From: Mastigias papua
Taxonomy: Eukaryota > Cnidaria > Scyphozoa > Rhizostomeae > Mastigiidae
Length of the DNA stretch: 64,000 bases
Assembly (NCBI GenBank): GCA_964019165.1
Contig: OZ025283.1
Span: forward strand, 8,160,001 to 8,224,000
Direction of reading: 5' to 3'
Shown here: in pieces, positions 22,362 through 35,669 of the stretch
Layout: each line of letters starts with the position of its first letter
Position numbering within the stretch: position 1 is the stretch's first letter
Notes under the pieces: generated by a model
Database searches by the model: none
Told to the model about the DNA's origin: nothing
What the model saw: only the letters and a program-made list of their open reading frames with translations
Translations under genes and position numbers: made by a program

Positions 22362-22402
22362 GAGTTCAGTGTCCCCTGAGCTCAGCATCCCCTGAACTCA
22401 GC
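22362..22402. repeat. Short tandem repeat, CCCCTGA(G/A)CTCAGC
   Basis: Two adjacent copies of a 17-bp unit and a partial third. Confidence 0.5.
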
Positions 22403-23071
22403 GTCTTCGTCAAGAATATATTTTTCCAAATAAGCCCTTGCAGCACCAGATTTAACTGTCATAAAGGAAACTATGGTTTCCTAAGACCATCAGTAGATTT
22501 TAGGGATCTAGGGGGTGTTAATTGTGCACTCCCGAAGTAGATCTGGGATCTAAAATACGGATAGTTGACAATTCTATTTTACGAAAGTCAGCAAATGCAT
22601 CCCCAATGCATCCTTTACAGATTTACGAGAATCCATCACTGACTATGAAAGTTAGTATTCTTACTGCACGCATCCACGTATCAAGCAGGCAGTTGCATTT
22701 ACCCAATGACCAAGCTGTGAAATGAACGATCTCCTTTCCTTATGCATTTATCAAGTTCTGCAGTTTCTATTTGGACTTCAGCTGGTCATCCAGAGAGAGT
22801 CACGTACACATTTTGCTTTTGTAGGCAAGTGGTTAGTCCAAGACTTAGCCTTATTCTTTGCAGATGTGTATCGATAGTGGAGAGGGGAGGCTGCCGTTAG
22901 GGGAGGGGAATTAGAGGAGAAGGGATGATAATCATTTGAGAATTGCTAATAAAAACTAGAAGAGCATAAGGGTACTTCCTGTGTTTATCGACATAGAAAA
23001 AGTTATCAACTTTCTACTTTGATAGCCGTGTTTAGAGCAATCGCCCAATCCACTGCATGAATGTTATGTGC

Positions 23072-23217
<146 letters not shown>

Positions 23218-23240
23218 AATGGCTTTGATTCCGTGATAGA

Positions 23241-23310
23241 CAATTATTGTTGCAAATTTTTCTTGCGACTAGTTTCGCCCGTTCAAGCGGGCTCGTCAGG
23301 CTACAATCAT
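23241..23310 (-). ncRNA. Hammerhead ribozyme, type I, near-canonical
   Basis: The minus strand reads CTGACGA, then a five-pair stem II GCCCG-CTTGAA-CGGGC closed by the required G-C, then GAAAC, TA, GTC. Every conserved core position is present (N7 is C), and the GUC cleavage triplet ends at 23267. Stem III is only AC/GU around TA, and ACTAGT is palindromic, so cleavage as a dimer is likely, as known for hammerheads of Penelope-like elements. Stem I has GC/GC, an internal loop, then ATTGT pairing with ACAAT (about 23303-23299 with 23241-23245), the loop arrangement needed for tertiary contact. It sits between two (TA)n tracts. Confidence 0.8.
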
Positions 23311-23351
23311 AGATATATTTATATACATACATATATACATATATACATACA

Positions 23352-23477
<126 letters not shown>

Positions 23478-24144
23478 TGTATATATGTTATTTGATTATG
23501 ATATGTTGCTTTAAACTGTGCTGTAAACTTCAGTCTTTCATTTAAAGTTAATGAAAAAGTTATTTAATAACTCTAGATTAAATAATTCGTATTCCCCCCT
23601 TCAATAGTATACCTAGGCCTCTTTTTTGTTTCTATGAAAGTAGCTTAGGGCGTAGCCATCACTATTCATGGCGCAGCTATCTTGCTATAAAAAGTTCATC
23701 CCGCTTCATCATACCGTTAGAATGCACAAAGTCCAGAGCAATGTACAATTTGGAGTGCCTTAATTGCAACGGGAGTGGACGAAAAATGCTGTTTTAGTCC
23801 ATTTTACAATATTTCACGTCATAAAGTGACGAAACTTCGATGACATTAATAGAGTATCTGCTAACTTAAACAAGGCAAGGGGTGTAACAATCCATTATAA
23901 ATGTCAGTAATAGTACTTGGAACTTTTTCCTTCCCATGTTCATTCATATGGTATGCTTTCCCATTCTCAGGTTGTCTGCACACATCAGAACAAACGCATA
24001 GCTCGACCGTCTGCGCTCGTTATATTCACGGTCCCGATAATCATCTAAAATTTTGTAATGTATAGTAACATTCATGGTTACATTCCCAGCTAAAGTGATA
24101 ACACCTTTTAACAGGTTAAAAACAACCCCCCTCCCAGCTAATTT

Positions 24145-24200
24145 TGATAATGAAACGTTTTATAGAATTTAAATCTCTTCATCAGGGATTTTCCCATTTA
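24145..24200 (-). ncRNA. Hammerhead-like motif (degenerate)
   Basis: The minus strand has CCCTGATGA, an AGA..TCT hairpin with an ATTTAAAT interior, then AAAACGTTTC. The GAAA box has mutated to AAAA. It resembles the copies near 11.7 and 12.1 kb but lacks an adjoining TA tract. Confidence 0.3.
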
Positions 24201-24209
24201 CTCAGCGCT

Positions 24210-25980
24210 TGAAATGAAAGCCGTCATTCATGCTTTCTAACAGTTTTGTGCTATTTTTTTTAGTACAACCAATAGGAGAGCCAGTCCACGCCAGTGACAT
24301 TCTAGGAGCCTAAGACGCAGACTTCGGTGCTGCAGAAAGTTAACAGCTCATGAATCACATAATTTGCCGAAAACTTGAAAGTACATTACATATGCTTATA
24401 CTATATATAGACATTTAAGCCTATACTCTTCAATCATGGGAACCACGCCCAGTATGTCTGCAAATTTAAAGTGCTGCAGTCCCCCCTCCCCTCCCACCCT
24501 AATGAAAATTTCTAGGAAGCGACCCTGTGAATGATTTCTGCAGTTCAATATTTTCATTATCTTTTCCATCAAAACTACTATTATTCAGGTTTACGCATTA
24601 CTTTCTCTGTTGGAGAGGAAGAGATCGTACGAAACCCGGCATAATGACACACTAAAAATACCTTATTTGTAATACACGTACCCAAATGTAAGCTACTTGG
24701 GCATAGAGGGAATTTGTAATTGCAGTGCAATGATTGGAAAAATTATATGAAGTCTTTATCATACATGAGTGGTACACTGGTACACTTTGGGAAAGATTGA
24801 ACGAACAACCATAGTTTTTATATCTATAATCGATTATATAGTAGCCCTTCTATTCATGAGCATAATGTTAACCTAATGTAATCTACCAAGACATAGTGAG
24901 GTTGATAACTGTGGATACTGATGAACAAGAAATTGAGGTTTAATTTTTATCACCATCTCCCCATAAAGAGTTGAAAGTTTACAAGAAATCAGGCAATATT
25001 AGTGTACTTGAAATCTGTAGTGTAGTGTCTCGCTCATATAATCAAGACATTGTTTGCAGAGAATTGGACCTGACTACAGCTATGACTGGTTAGCAAAGAA
25101 AAAAGTCATAAGAGCATAAGACGAGAACCCAGGTATGTAGCCCTTCAGAAAGGTCCAAAAGTCCATTTTAACTTGCTATGATTTTATCATTACGGCTGTC
25201 CTTAGTTTGAACAGCAGCCAAAATATTTGCCTCAGAATATGTAAAAGTAATAACAAAATATGGTTATTATATCATCTAAGTGTCCCTGGCAGCAAGTGCC
25301 TCAATCAACTGTGTCTCATTCAAGTATTTTCGCAAGCAATTCTCGTTTTCTGCAGCACCTACTTAGTGATTTACTTTCAGACTAGTGAAAAGCAATGGAC
25401 AGTTATCGTATTACATCAAACGTGCTGAATATATCAAATTTCTATATTCGTTGGTGGCAAAGGAATCCCAAGATCTTGCATTTAAGAGCTACGTATTGAT
25501 TTCCAAGTAGTTGTCACATAATTGCAGAGGGAGTCTTTAGCAAAAGCATTTATCACCTCATCTCAGCCCTCAGCTGCCCTCAGATATGATTCTTTCCATT
25601 TATCTAGGAGGACTTCACTTGGCTACCGTTCGCAAATAGAATATCATGTACATGTTCTCTTCTTCGCTATATCAATGGCGCAATATACGTTTAGTAGCTT
25701 TTATTACTTGCAAATGGGCTAGTGGCCGCCATATCACGCGGTCGGCGGCTGTATCACATTGAGTACGGTAACTGAAGGTCATCGGCGGGTTTCGTACTTG
25801 TCTCGCAGTGAGTAAACAAAGCACGATTGCGGACCTATCAAAGGATACAGCAAATTCTTCAGTTTATCACTAACGTGATTGCGAGATATTCTACGTAGTG
25901 AGTAGCTCACATGCTCGGTACGTTGATGTACAGAAAGCCGTTCGCATTGGATAGAGTGCAACGTACGCACACATTCTACA
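24210..25980. other. Gene-free region upstream of the NtA-like gene
   Basis: No exon or repeat recognised. The last few hundred bases probably hold the promoter and 5' UTR of the gene starting at 26014/26038, but no TATA or CCAAT element stands out. Confidence 0.4.
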
Positions 25981-26013
25981 TAAATGAGCTGGGTAGAAAA
26001 GATTTAGATATAA

Positions 26014-26949
26014 ATGCAAGGTGCTTACAGTGATAATATGTACGGAAGTGTAGTTACCAAGTTTATTGCAATACCTCTAACACTGTTTATCGCTATGGAC
26101 TTCTGCAGGGTGCTCGGGTGCTCCCCGCCAAACTACCGTCAGACAAGGTCGTTCCGGGCAAGAGCTCATGATGCGGAGGTCGTTGTATTTGCAACGGTCA
26201 TCGATAGCCCAGCTGATGCTAAAGACCCACTAAACGCATACTATTCGGCAAAGTTATCTTTGCATTGCATTCTTAAAGGACCTCAGTTGCCAAGAATTAT
26301 AACTGTGCATGGATTTGGAAATGACGGTGGTGGGTGTACGAGAACCGATGCAATTACGCATAAATCGTATATATTTTTATTAAGGAATATTCATGGACAG
26401 TATCGCCCACATAACGTGGGAATCGCACCGGCGTCAAAGCGAGCACGGGAAAAAATCTTACTTCGTTTTTTACCAGATTTCTGGAGCACTTCTCATCGGC
26501 CGTATAAACGAATTCCACTGAAGACGAGAGCTATGCATTGTCCAACGTTGAAAAAAATGAAGCGCATTTTGCGTAAATCAACGAGAAAGTATATTCAGTC
26601 ACGACCAGTATTATGGAAAAAGAAAAAGCAGCTGAAGGAATGGTTGAAAAAGTTAAGAAGTGACAGAAAGAGGGCGAAAGCAGAACTAGGTTTCAGTAAG
26701 CTGAATATATCAACTCCAATGATTCAAATCAAAGCTGAGCCACGGTATAGACCAGGTATGACGTACAATAGCAGCAAAGCTAGCTCGATCAATAAAGCAG
26801 GAAATAGTCTTATGAAAAGGTCGATTGGACAGGAGAACAGACACTATGCAAGGTCATTATTAAACGTTACTTCGTCTGCGAGTCAAATATCGGCTGCGAT
26901 TTGGTCGATGGCTTTTGTGTGGTGTATGTATTGTATGGTGGAGAAGTAA
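26014..26949 (+). CDS. Secreted or membrane-anchored protein with agrin NtA-like/CCDC3-like domain
   Basis: A single intronless frame of 311 codons. Met9 (26038), with A at -3, is a better start than Met1. Either gives a hydrophobic signal segment (about residues 14-29) before CRVLGC. Residues about 36-155 resemble the OB-fold agrin NtA/netrin-like module: AEVVVFATVID, YYSAKLSLHCILKG, ITVHGFGNDGGGC and YIFLLR, with Cys at 36, 85 and 108. A strongly basic helical stretch (about 177-225) follows, then a Ser/Asn-rich part. The last 20 residues are hydrophobic (QISAAIWSMAFVWCMYCMV) before EK, which suggests a GPI signal or a C-terminal membrane anchor. CCDC3 has the same order of domain then basic helix. 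The role is unknown; heparan-sulphate or matrix binding would be an inference from the basic stretch. Confidence 0.75.
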   Translation: MQGAYSDNMYGSVVTKFIAIPLTLFIAMDFCRVLGCSPPNYRQTRSFRARAHDAEVVVFATVIDSPADAKDPLNAYYSAKLSLHCILKGPQLPRIITVHGFGNDGGGCTRTDAITHKSYIFLLRNIHGQYRPHNVGIAPASKRAREKILLRFLPDFWSTSHRPYKRIPLKTRAMHCPTLKKMKRILRKSTRKYIQSRPVLWKKKKQLKEWLKKLRSDRKRAKAELGFSKLNISTPMIQIKAEPRYRPGMTYNSSKASSINKAGNSLMKRSIGQENRHYARSLLNVTSSASQISAAIWSMAFVWCMYCMVEK

Positions 26950-29360
26950 ATGCAGGTCGTGCATGATTGAAATTGTTTAATGAATCACGCTAAATTGTTC
27001 TCCATTAGCACCAGTAGCTCAAAGTGGAAAGACAGCTTTCGCTCTCCCTGAGCAATCACGAATACTCATTGGATCCACGCAGCCCTGCTCGATCTCGATA
27101 CTCTGAGCGCTCGTCGTAGGTTCGTGCGAACGAGGGAACCAGACCGTATTTTCGAACGCAGAGAGCTTGCAAAGCGTACATCGTCTTTGGTTCGTAAGAA
27201 ACATGCGATAACGTGCCCTCGTGAGTTCATATCCATTTACTAGACTTAGTCGATATGAATAGCAGTTGCTTTAATCACAATGGAACAACAGTGCAACAAC
27301 TAATTAGCTCTTACGAGTTTAACAGCATTACTGTAGTTGTGTCTCCCAAGCGAATTCCCTATTCAGTCGCAAGCATCTAGCTGATTTGTGGAGACAATCG
27401 ATCGGAACAATGGTAACGGTTCGTACAATACCTTACTCAGCTGTTATAAATCATCATATGTTTATTTCCGAAGGTGCCATATGGCCGGTAGAGGCCCGGA
27501 GAGTCGTATGTGGCGTTTATCCTCCGGTCGGGTAGTCTGTTGTAGTGAGCATGGATATCGCTGTGGAATCCGCGTCAGCTTTGGGCTATTGTAGATCCCT
27601 TGTATCGAGAGCTATCGGGAAATCTCGGAGGTATCATAAGTACCTTGTGATTCCGCTCCATCGTCGCGGGGTCAGGGTGATTGTAGAGTTAAACTCTCAT
27701 ACTTACCCGAAAGCTGTGCAGTTGCCCGTTGAGTTTTGCACACATGACTTTTTTGCGCCATGAACACAAAACTTCCGCTCTGCACACAAGTGTGTCCTTT
27801 GCTACAATACTGCAGAAAAATTTCCTAGGAGGTCTGGGGAACACTCGACATAAGTGGATAATATCTCACGTACTTGGAAAACGCGCTAGGGTACATTGTA
27901 GGTTGGAGATATGTAAAATCGAGTAGAATGTAGAATATTTTACTGGCAGCCTTGCACGATGTAAAGACGTATATGTTCAGAATTGACAGTGAGGTTGTTT
28001 GTCAAATAGTATTCCCTTGCATTGTACGATAATTGTTCAGCAGAATAGTTACATTTCTTAAAAAGGTTGAGAGCGTTGCTCCCGTCGAGAAGAACATCAA
28101 ATTTTACGTCATTTGAAATACGTAAAGAGGGTGCAGTTTTGTGCCCATTTAGTGTCCTCAGTGGGATGGCAACAGGTTAGTATGGGGAATAGTACCCCCT
28201 TTTGGTGAATATCCCTCAAAGCGCTCTGTTTGAGAAGAAATGTAATGAAGTTATCTGCGTTACTTATCGCCAGTGCCAAGCATGATATTGGGAGATGCAC
28301 TCCAAGTCAAAAGTAAAGGGCATGGCCCCAAAGATATCACGGAGGACGTGTAACCCCAGATTCCCTCAAGCTTTAGCCCCCCTTCATGCCATGCCGCTGA
28401 GTACACTCGTATTATTCAACAAAAAATATGTTGATTGCTTTAGACATGGGAGTTTTGCAAGTATGGTGGCTACTAATCTCCTTAAATATCTCCCTTAGCA
28501 GAGGTACTAACATTGTAAGAGCTGAGAAAAGTTGAGCCCCTTATTGCTTGTGATTTCGAAGCCTTGAGTATGGCGGAATGCACATCACTACAATATGAAC
28601 TCCAAAAGTCGATGGGATTTTTGAACTTCTAGGTCACACTTTGTTTGATGTAGGTAAGATTCCTGCCATTCTGTCTCTTTTGAAGATCGATATGTCACAC
28701 AAGCAATGATATAGACCAGGCAAAGTGCGTTGAGGACACTGTATTTATAGGCTGAGATGGCTTATCGCTAATGCAATTTGTTCTCAAAATAAAGCTTATC
28801 CCCTCGAAGAATAGAGCAAATCTTTTTCTGGATGGCACATAAGCTCGCCCTGCCATAGGATTATTTGATTTGATTTCTAATCCAGACCTAGACGACAAAG
28901 CTATCGAACGCCTTCTTTACTTAAATCGCCTATCCCCGTATGTCGGCTTATTGAAAGGGCCGTCTTATCATAGGACTTGTTAGTCATCCATGTGTGAGAC
29001 ACCCAGTGCTTCTATGAGGTTGTAGAGCGTTCATGTCGTAGTCTAGTGTTCAATCCCAATCACATCTAAGAAGAAGAGTTATCCTGTTGTCAACTAGGAC
29101 GTTTTGCCGGACAGCGATAAGGCCGGATCCTGGCAATTGGAGACTAATAAAGTAAATCCTAGAACTGGGCCCCCCTCGAAAAGCCTCCAGTTGAATATGC
29201 CCCTATGCTAGAACATGGAATCGATATTAAGCTCCTCTCGAGTTAGCTTCCATCTAAGACGATGAGGAAGACCTCGTTATGGAGGATTGATGCTTATCTT
29301 TGGACCGTTTTATTTATGTTATGGAGAAATATAATTTTAAAAAGCTATTTCTTATGTCGT
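26950..29360. other. Gene-free region
   Basis: Contains a possible SINE head near 27005. The short frames at 27388-27926 show no family resemblance. Nothing else is supported. Confidence 0.45.
27005..27075 (+). repeat. Possible tRNA-derived SINE head
   Basis: GTAGCTCAAAGTGG resembles a tRNA A box. The following AAAGACAGCTTTCGC matches AAAGATGGCATTTCGCC at about 43303, where it also follows CAAAGTGG, so the two may be copies of one SINE family. Confidence 0.3.
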
Positions 29361-29364
29361 ATGA

Positions 29365-29430
29365 ATAAGCCCCACCCAAAAATATCAATATGTGATAAGC
29401 CCCCGGGGGGCTAGTTCGAGGATTTACAGT
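29365..29430 (-). repeat. Partial copy of the GGGGCTTATT dispersed repeat
   Basis: AATAAGCCCC and GATAAGCCCCC, then GAGGATTTACAGTAA, are the reverse complement of the element ends at 15.96 and 53.95 kb. Confidence 0.55.
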
Positions 29431-32400
29431 AATGGTGTTTAGTGCTGATGTTAATACATTTTAACCATTGGCTACTAAATTAGCATGGGTTTTTATTTCT
29501 TTATAATATGTAAATAAAATTCTTTTCGAAAAAGAGGACATCTGTTTGCCATACAGACTTACTTATCAATGAATTACTTTCAATACTCTTCAATAATTTT
29601 ACTCTAAACGGTGTAAATAGTTGGTAACAAATCCTGTTATTTTAGATTTCATGTAGTCAAGGATCTGCCACAAGAAGTATGAAATTGAAACTGTTTGTTT
29701 CACAACCCTCAACCTGATAGGATTTAGTTCCATTCCTTAGAGCGCCTGACTCACCCAAGGCTGGTGCTCAATTACGGGGTGGGTGCTGGGGTCCAGACCC
29801 TGTCCTTCTTCTCCAAAAAGTAAAAGTGCCCCCTTTCTTGGAGAAATTCGAAACTGTTTATTGTATTTGTGTTAAGTAGGCCTGCTTGTAGGTTTTGTTA
29901 CACATGAATGTAATGCAATGCTGAAACTGTCCATACGATTTCTTTTGTTTCCTAATCTGAAAAACGCGATTTCTAGATACGTTCTCTTTAGATAATGTTT
30001 AGAGTGCCATGTTTATTGATTAGACCACTGCCGTCAAAAATCCCTAGTTGCATTCCCGCAAGGTACGGAGAACATCAATTTTATTTGTTGATATGGCAAT
30101 AGATAGTGGCATATCGCCTCACTACAGCCTCTTGCAGGTCCCAGGCGTACAAAATTTTTAGCGCACCCTTGTATAACGAACTTGTCTTCTGATTCCTTGT
30201 CATACAATCAGAATAAGTTGTAGGAAAGACGTCACTCATCCCAGGGGTTAGCACTATACATCGTATCATAATTCAAGTCACTTTCTATTATTCACCTAGG
30301 TAAGGTAAGGTTTATTGCTCTTAGACCAAAGCACATTATATAAATAATTGATATTGTGTAATTCGGTGGTGCATAGAGCATGCACATGAAGACTGGAAAG
30401 TCAGGAGTGGTTAGAATCGCAGTGATTGTTTCACCACATTAATAGAGTGCGACACCGAGTCCTTTTAGATGAGTTTATTTGTGTGTCAATAAGCAAACCC
30501 TACCTAGTCTACAACAAATCACTGGGGCCTCTAGGCCTCTGAAGAGGTACGGGTGGAAGAGGGCTTGATGCGAAATGGAGGTTACAAATTTACATAAACT
30601 CCTTCCCATTAGCATCTAAAGTGTCCTAGATAATGCAACGGATAAAGTCGCAATTTACCTAATTTAATCGCAATTTAATCGCAATTTACTGTAGATGCTA
30701 CGGAAGTAATAAATACGAACATTCGGCGATGGAACTGAATCGTTTAGACGTGTATATATGAAATGATACTGCGAAGATTTACGAACTGTTCTGTTTTTTG
30801 TATATTTGTGATTCGGTCTATTTGGTCGCAATGTTACTCGGCTTAGTATGAGAAACTGGGAATAATACAGCAAACAGATAGCCTTCAAGTAAAAAACTTG
30901 TTTCATACTAGCTAACTTGGATTTGGTAAAGGGTCATTCAAACAATACGTCACGTCTTTAGGGGGTTGGAGAGAGCACTCAGATTATGACAGTATTTGAA
31001 AGGTATATGGTCCATTCGTTTAGCAAGATAGATGACATGGTATATGTAAAATCATTTTATTCAACGTCCATTGTTGTTTGCTTCAAATACCATAGCGCCA
31101 TAGCAACAGAAAGCCTTACTGTAAAGTGATTAACATTTCATACAGACAAAGAGATCAACTTGCACATTCTGCCTTTAAGACTACCCCATTAAGTCCCACT
31201 CCCTTGCAGGGCTTTGGCTTGTCTATGCATTTTAAATTCTCAATGACATGATAATATGTCATACTGGCAGAAGTCCAGCGTGACTGACATAATCCAGGTA
31301 GAAGAGGGAAGCTTTGAAAACGGTCAAAACACTTCTCAGAATACGCCCCTTTGCCTATCCACGCAATCAAGGAATGCCTGGAATTCTCGGAGGAAAGTAG
31401 TAAACGATATTGGATACCATGATCTTCCAATCAAATTCAGGATTGAATGTTTTCCATCTTAATGACCTTAATAACTTGCAGGACATCACGCCAAATTCTT
31501 CCCTAGAGAGTCCAAGTACGGATATTTATTTTCAGTTCTCATTTAAACTTTGGATTTTTGGGTAACTATGACGCCATAGGTAATTACCTTTTGGTCATCA
31601 TTCACACTAACGTCTGTTAGCAACTTCCCCACCCTTCTGCGATTTTTAGATCTGTTGATTCTGCCATTCTAATGATAATTTGGTTAATGCGATGTTAACG
31701 AGATAGCGGTGCGAAGTAAAGAGATCTTAATTATGTGATTCTGTTGAAAGTAATACATGGGAGACGTACAATATTGAGTTGAGATAGTTGATCGCGCGGT
31801 CTCTATTAACCTTTTCAATGTTGTCCAACGCAAATACCCCTAAACTGAGTCCCTGGATTTACGTTGACTTCAGGCTTCTTTTTTTACCAAGCAAGGGTGT
31901 AATAAACTCGAATTTTGCTATAGAACGCTATGCAGCCATATAAAGCTGATAGTTATGTAGCAGTGAACGAAATAGACCCACCTGCGATCGGTGAAAACAG
32001 GGTGGACGAAAAAACCCCTGAAACAACCCATAGTCGCAACTGCATAGTTAGAAAATCAATTCACAATCAAACATGTACGCATGTATGCCTGTGTATCATC
32101 CCTAGGTTCGTCCTGCAACGGACTCGCTTACCTACGCATAAAAAGTAAACAAATTATTTGCAAGAGCTCTAAAAGATATGGACTGTCGAAGAATTCACCA
32201 AATTTGGGTATACTACATGAGTGGTGGGGGAAGGGGGATGTGGGGATTATAGTTCCAATTTTCTCCAGGAAATGCACTGTTTAAACTTCTAGGAATCCCA
32301 GAATGCAATAGCGTAATTTACCTTAATGTCAAAGATTTACGAGCTTGGCTTTGCCATGACTCTGCCATTTCAGCGTGTCCCACCACAGAAGGAATTCACT

Positions 32401-34620
32401 AGAGTAAGAAAAATCTTGTAGGGCTACTGATCTAATACCAAGCTCTAGAAGTATAGGTTAGGGCGTACGTAGGTCTATTCATTTATGCTGCCGGGAAATG
32501 ATTCTACTAGCTCCGTGATCTAGCGGTTCACCTAGGGGTGGACTAACAGGATAAGGAAACCGGACGTGGACCTGGGTAGGGATGCTAGTGGGGCCCGGCT
32601 TGGTAACTCACTTTAATACAATGAAGAGGATACGTATAGTCTATTGAACGGCCCATGAATTTGCCAATCCACACAAGAGCACCGCTGTAAGTAAACGTAA
32701 ATACCACAGATCGATCCTGATTGTCCGTAGCTAGCGTCGCATTTATGATAAACAGAGTGTCTAAAAGCCACTAGTGGAGCTCTTATCTCCAAAATATAAC
32801 AGTATTGTTACAATGCAATAATGGCACGAAACCTCCTTGTGGCTCCATCGTTTTGTGCTGGCATAATTTCAGATCAGATTTCTTTAATCTTGATAACTGA
32901 TTTTATTAACTTCATTTCAATCCAATTAGCGAGAGCTAATTTCTATGTGTACTCATAATACATCGTTATCGAAGTCTTTCGAACGCAATAAACAAACAGC
33001 TAAATTTTATCCATTTGTTAATGTGCTGGCTCCAAAATGTAATTGACGTATTCTAGCAGGATGAGAAAACGGCCTTGATTGTGTTAAAGATGTAGTTTCT
33101 TCACCACAGTGGGGAAGGTCAAATTGTGAGTGATGCGCTTGGACTGATGCGTTCTGGGTATGGTAGTACATGTGAGTGTATGTCTTGGGTATGGTCAGTG
33201 GGTATGGTGCAAGTGTGTCTGCTAGTGTGTGTGTGTGTGTGGTGTGTCTTAATAAACAACAGCTTATCATTTACGGACAAATTACCACTTCCGTTCAAGT
33301 TTATGTGGTCTTAGATGAAGAAGTACAGGTTTGTTTTAATAAGAAACCAGTTTATAAGCAACCTAGTACTAGACACGCAGTAAATTAAGAAAGTTTTAGA
33401 ACTACAACGAAAGAGGTTGATTTAGATGAGGTTGATTTAGATTTAGAGCCGCACTAATGGCTTTTGTTTTCTATCATGCTAATAGTTTGCTATACCCCAC
33501 GTGTTTTATATAATTTTCAATGCAACCTGTCTTCATTAAATTAAGAAACATTTAAGAAACTTTTAGAACTAAAATGTGCCCAAAAATTAAGAAACTTTTA
33601 GTACTAGGCCTTGAGTTAGGTTTCTTATGAAAAAATACGTGTACAGGCTATTTTATTCGGGAAGTGTACACAAGAAAGTAGTACTCGACTGCTAACAAAG
33701 TTAGCGAAGTCCAGTACAGGATTTTTGATACTTATGAAAGTCGATAAATCAAATGTCTTCAGAATTCAAATATTCACCCAACACTATCATCTGCGATTTT
33801 TCGACATTGGGCAATAGACCCTGTATTTAACACATCATGGCAATTTTCGGTGCGTACAATACAATGAAATGCCATTCTATCCCACTATACTTTATAACAA
33901 CTATACAGCAATACAGGAACAATACCATATGCTTGGCATGATTTTGCTTGAAACTGATCAGTATGTAATGGCTGCTTTAAGTCGATAAGCAAAATAGAAG
34001 GTATTACCTGTGTAGACTAGTTCAATGCTAGCACCAAAGCCTCAAAAAGTTAAGTTCTATATATTCAAGACCATAAATGATCAACTAGAGCCACTAGCCG
34101 GTTAAGAGCAAGCAAAAATCCTACCATAACTAGGTTATAAATCTTGATCTTCCATGAAATAATAAACTCATAACACAATTAATAGTGACCCTTTGAAGAT
34201 GATTGGTATTTGTGATAAGAACCCAGACAATCACAGCTACTTCTTTGGTTGACCTCAGCTGGAGGTCACAAGGAGGCTTAATTTTATAATTATACATATT
34301 AAATGCCACAAAGGCATGGGCTGGAGTTGCTATCTTCCTTCAACTTATGACCAAGTTGCGCATTCCCATACTTTGTGCCAAAAGCGTTGTGGAGGAGTAT
34401 AAAAATGATACTTTACGAGTCATCAACTATAGTCATCAAACGACTCCCCAAAAAGAGGACCGGGAGGGGAAGAGGCTTACCTTCAGGGCATCAAAGACGT
34501 GATTTTACAGTCACACCATGTATGCTATGATTTTACTGGCAACATGCTATCGTTTTCCCATCATTTTCATGGTGTTAGAGTCTGTCAAGCGCATACCCCA
34601 GATCTTTATTCCCAAATGGT
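29431..34620. other. Gene-free region
   Basis: The short open frames on both strands (for example 31155-31430, minus) have no recognisable domain. A short (TG)n lies near 33225-33240. No RNA genes or intact mobile elements were found. Confidence 0.45.
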
Positions 34621-34965
34621 GCTGCACACCCTGAAAAGGGTGTAGCTAGATGTTGAAAGGCGTTGCAGGGTGTGGGGATTAAGAGCTTACTTGGATTTCA
34701 TAAGAAAATTTTTCAAGCTACACTGTACTGTACTGTATTACAGTATAATGTAATACAGTGTATACTGTACAGTGTAATGGCAGTAGTGAGGCAGTTGTTT
34801 TACGGTCCTATTCCGCAACATAAAATACAGAAGATAACCAAAAATGTTTCACTTTCTAAACCAAAGCGCACACTTACAGTGCACGCTTGAGAACTTGCAC
34901 ACAGGACATTTTGCTCGTTCACACGCGAGATCTTGTCGAAAAAGGCCAAACTCTGCAGTAGGACT
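34621..34965 (+). repeat. Direct repeat, copy A
   Basis: Shares an ordered series of blocks with 35670-35985: TGCACACCC, GGGTGTxG, ATGTTGAAAGG, CAGAAxATAAC, TTTCTAAxCCAAA, GTGCAC..TGAGAAC, TTTTGCTCGT and TCGAAAAAG. It is interrupted by a palindrome at 34719-34778. Confidence 0.65.
34719..34778. repeat. Imperfect palindrome rich in ACTGTA
   Basis: TACACTGTAC near the left end is matched by GTACAGTGTA at the right end, and CTGTATTACA by TGTAATACAG nearer the centre, with ACTGTA units between. It can fold into a long hairpin. It is present only in copy A of the flanking repeat. Confidence 0.6.
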
Positions 34966-35669
34966 AGATTGTGTTCAAAACATTGCATGCAAGTTGGTTC
35001 AGTAGTTTGTAAGCAAAACTTTGAATTAATTTTCCTGAGCTTTGCAGAGATAATGAATACCCTCCACTACCCCGCTGCCTCCTAGAGTGCAATTACCCCA
35101 CTACCCTCTGGCATTGGTGTCCCCACCACCCACTGGTCCTCACAAAGAAGCAGCCATTACTACGACCACAACTACAACAGCACAAGCAACGACAACAACA
35201 AAATCAGTGTGCTGCCACTGGTGATACTAAGGTATGAAACCTGATATCCTACACCAGAAGTGTAGCCATCAAATGTTTTGAAATATCACTTGCTTCTACC
35301 ATGAATAGGAAAGACGACTACCGGTAACAAGCTGGGGTCTCCATCGTCAAGCGGACACTGGACCACGTTTAGGCTGTCAAGAATAGTAACGGACATAAAT
35401 TTGTAATCTATCCGTCTTTCCCTTTGGTCAATTTTGCAACTGAAAAGATGGTGGATTGTAGTAGGTGAGTTAAATTCATTTGAAAATTAAATTCATCATG
35501 TTGGTACATGCTTGCAAATAGGCTTGGAACGGGTATAATTTGATTTTGTTTACGCTAAAGTCTTCTGTTTAGTCAGATCATTAGTGTATTTCATAGCGGC
35601 AAATGCCCTTTGCAGCCACACTGCAGAGGTTGGCAACTGCACACTCACGAGTTTTTGTTGCAAATGATA

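Noticed and set aside
27388..27926. Three overlapping short plus-strand frames
   Set aside because: No ATG-led protein-like run, no splice structure and no family resemblance.
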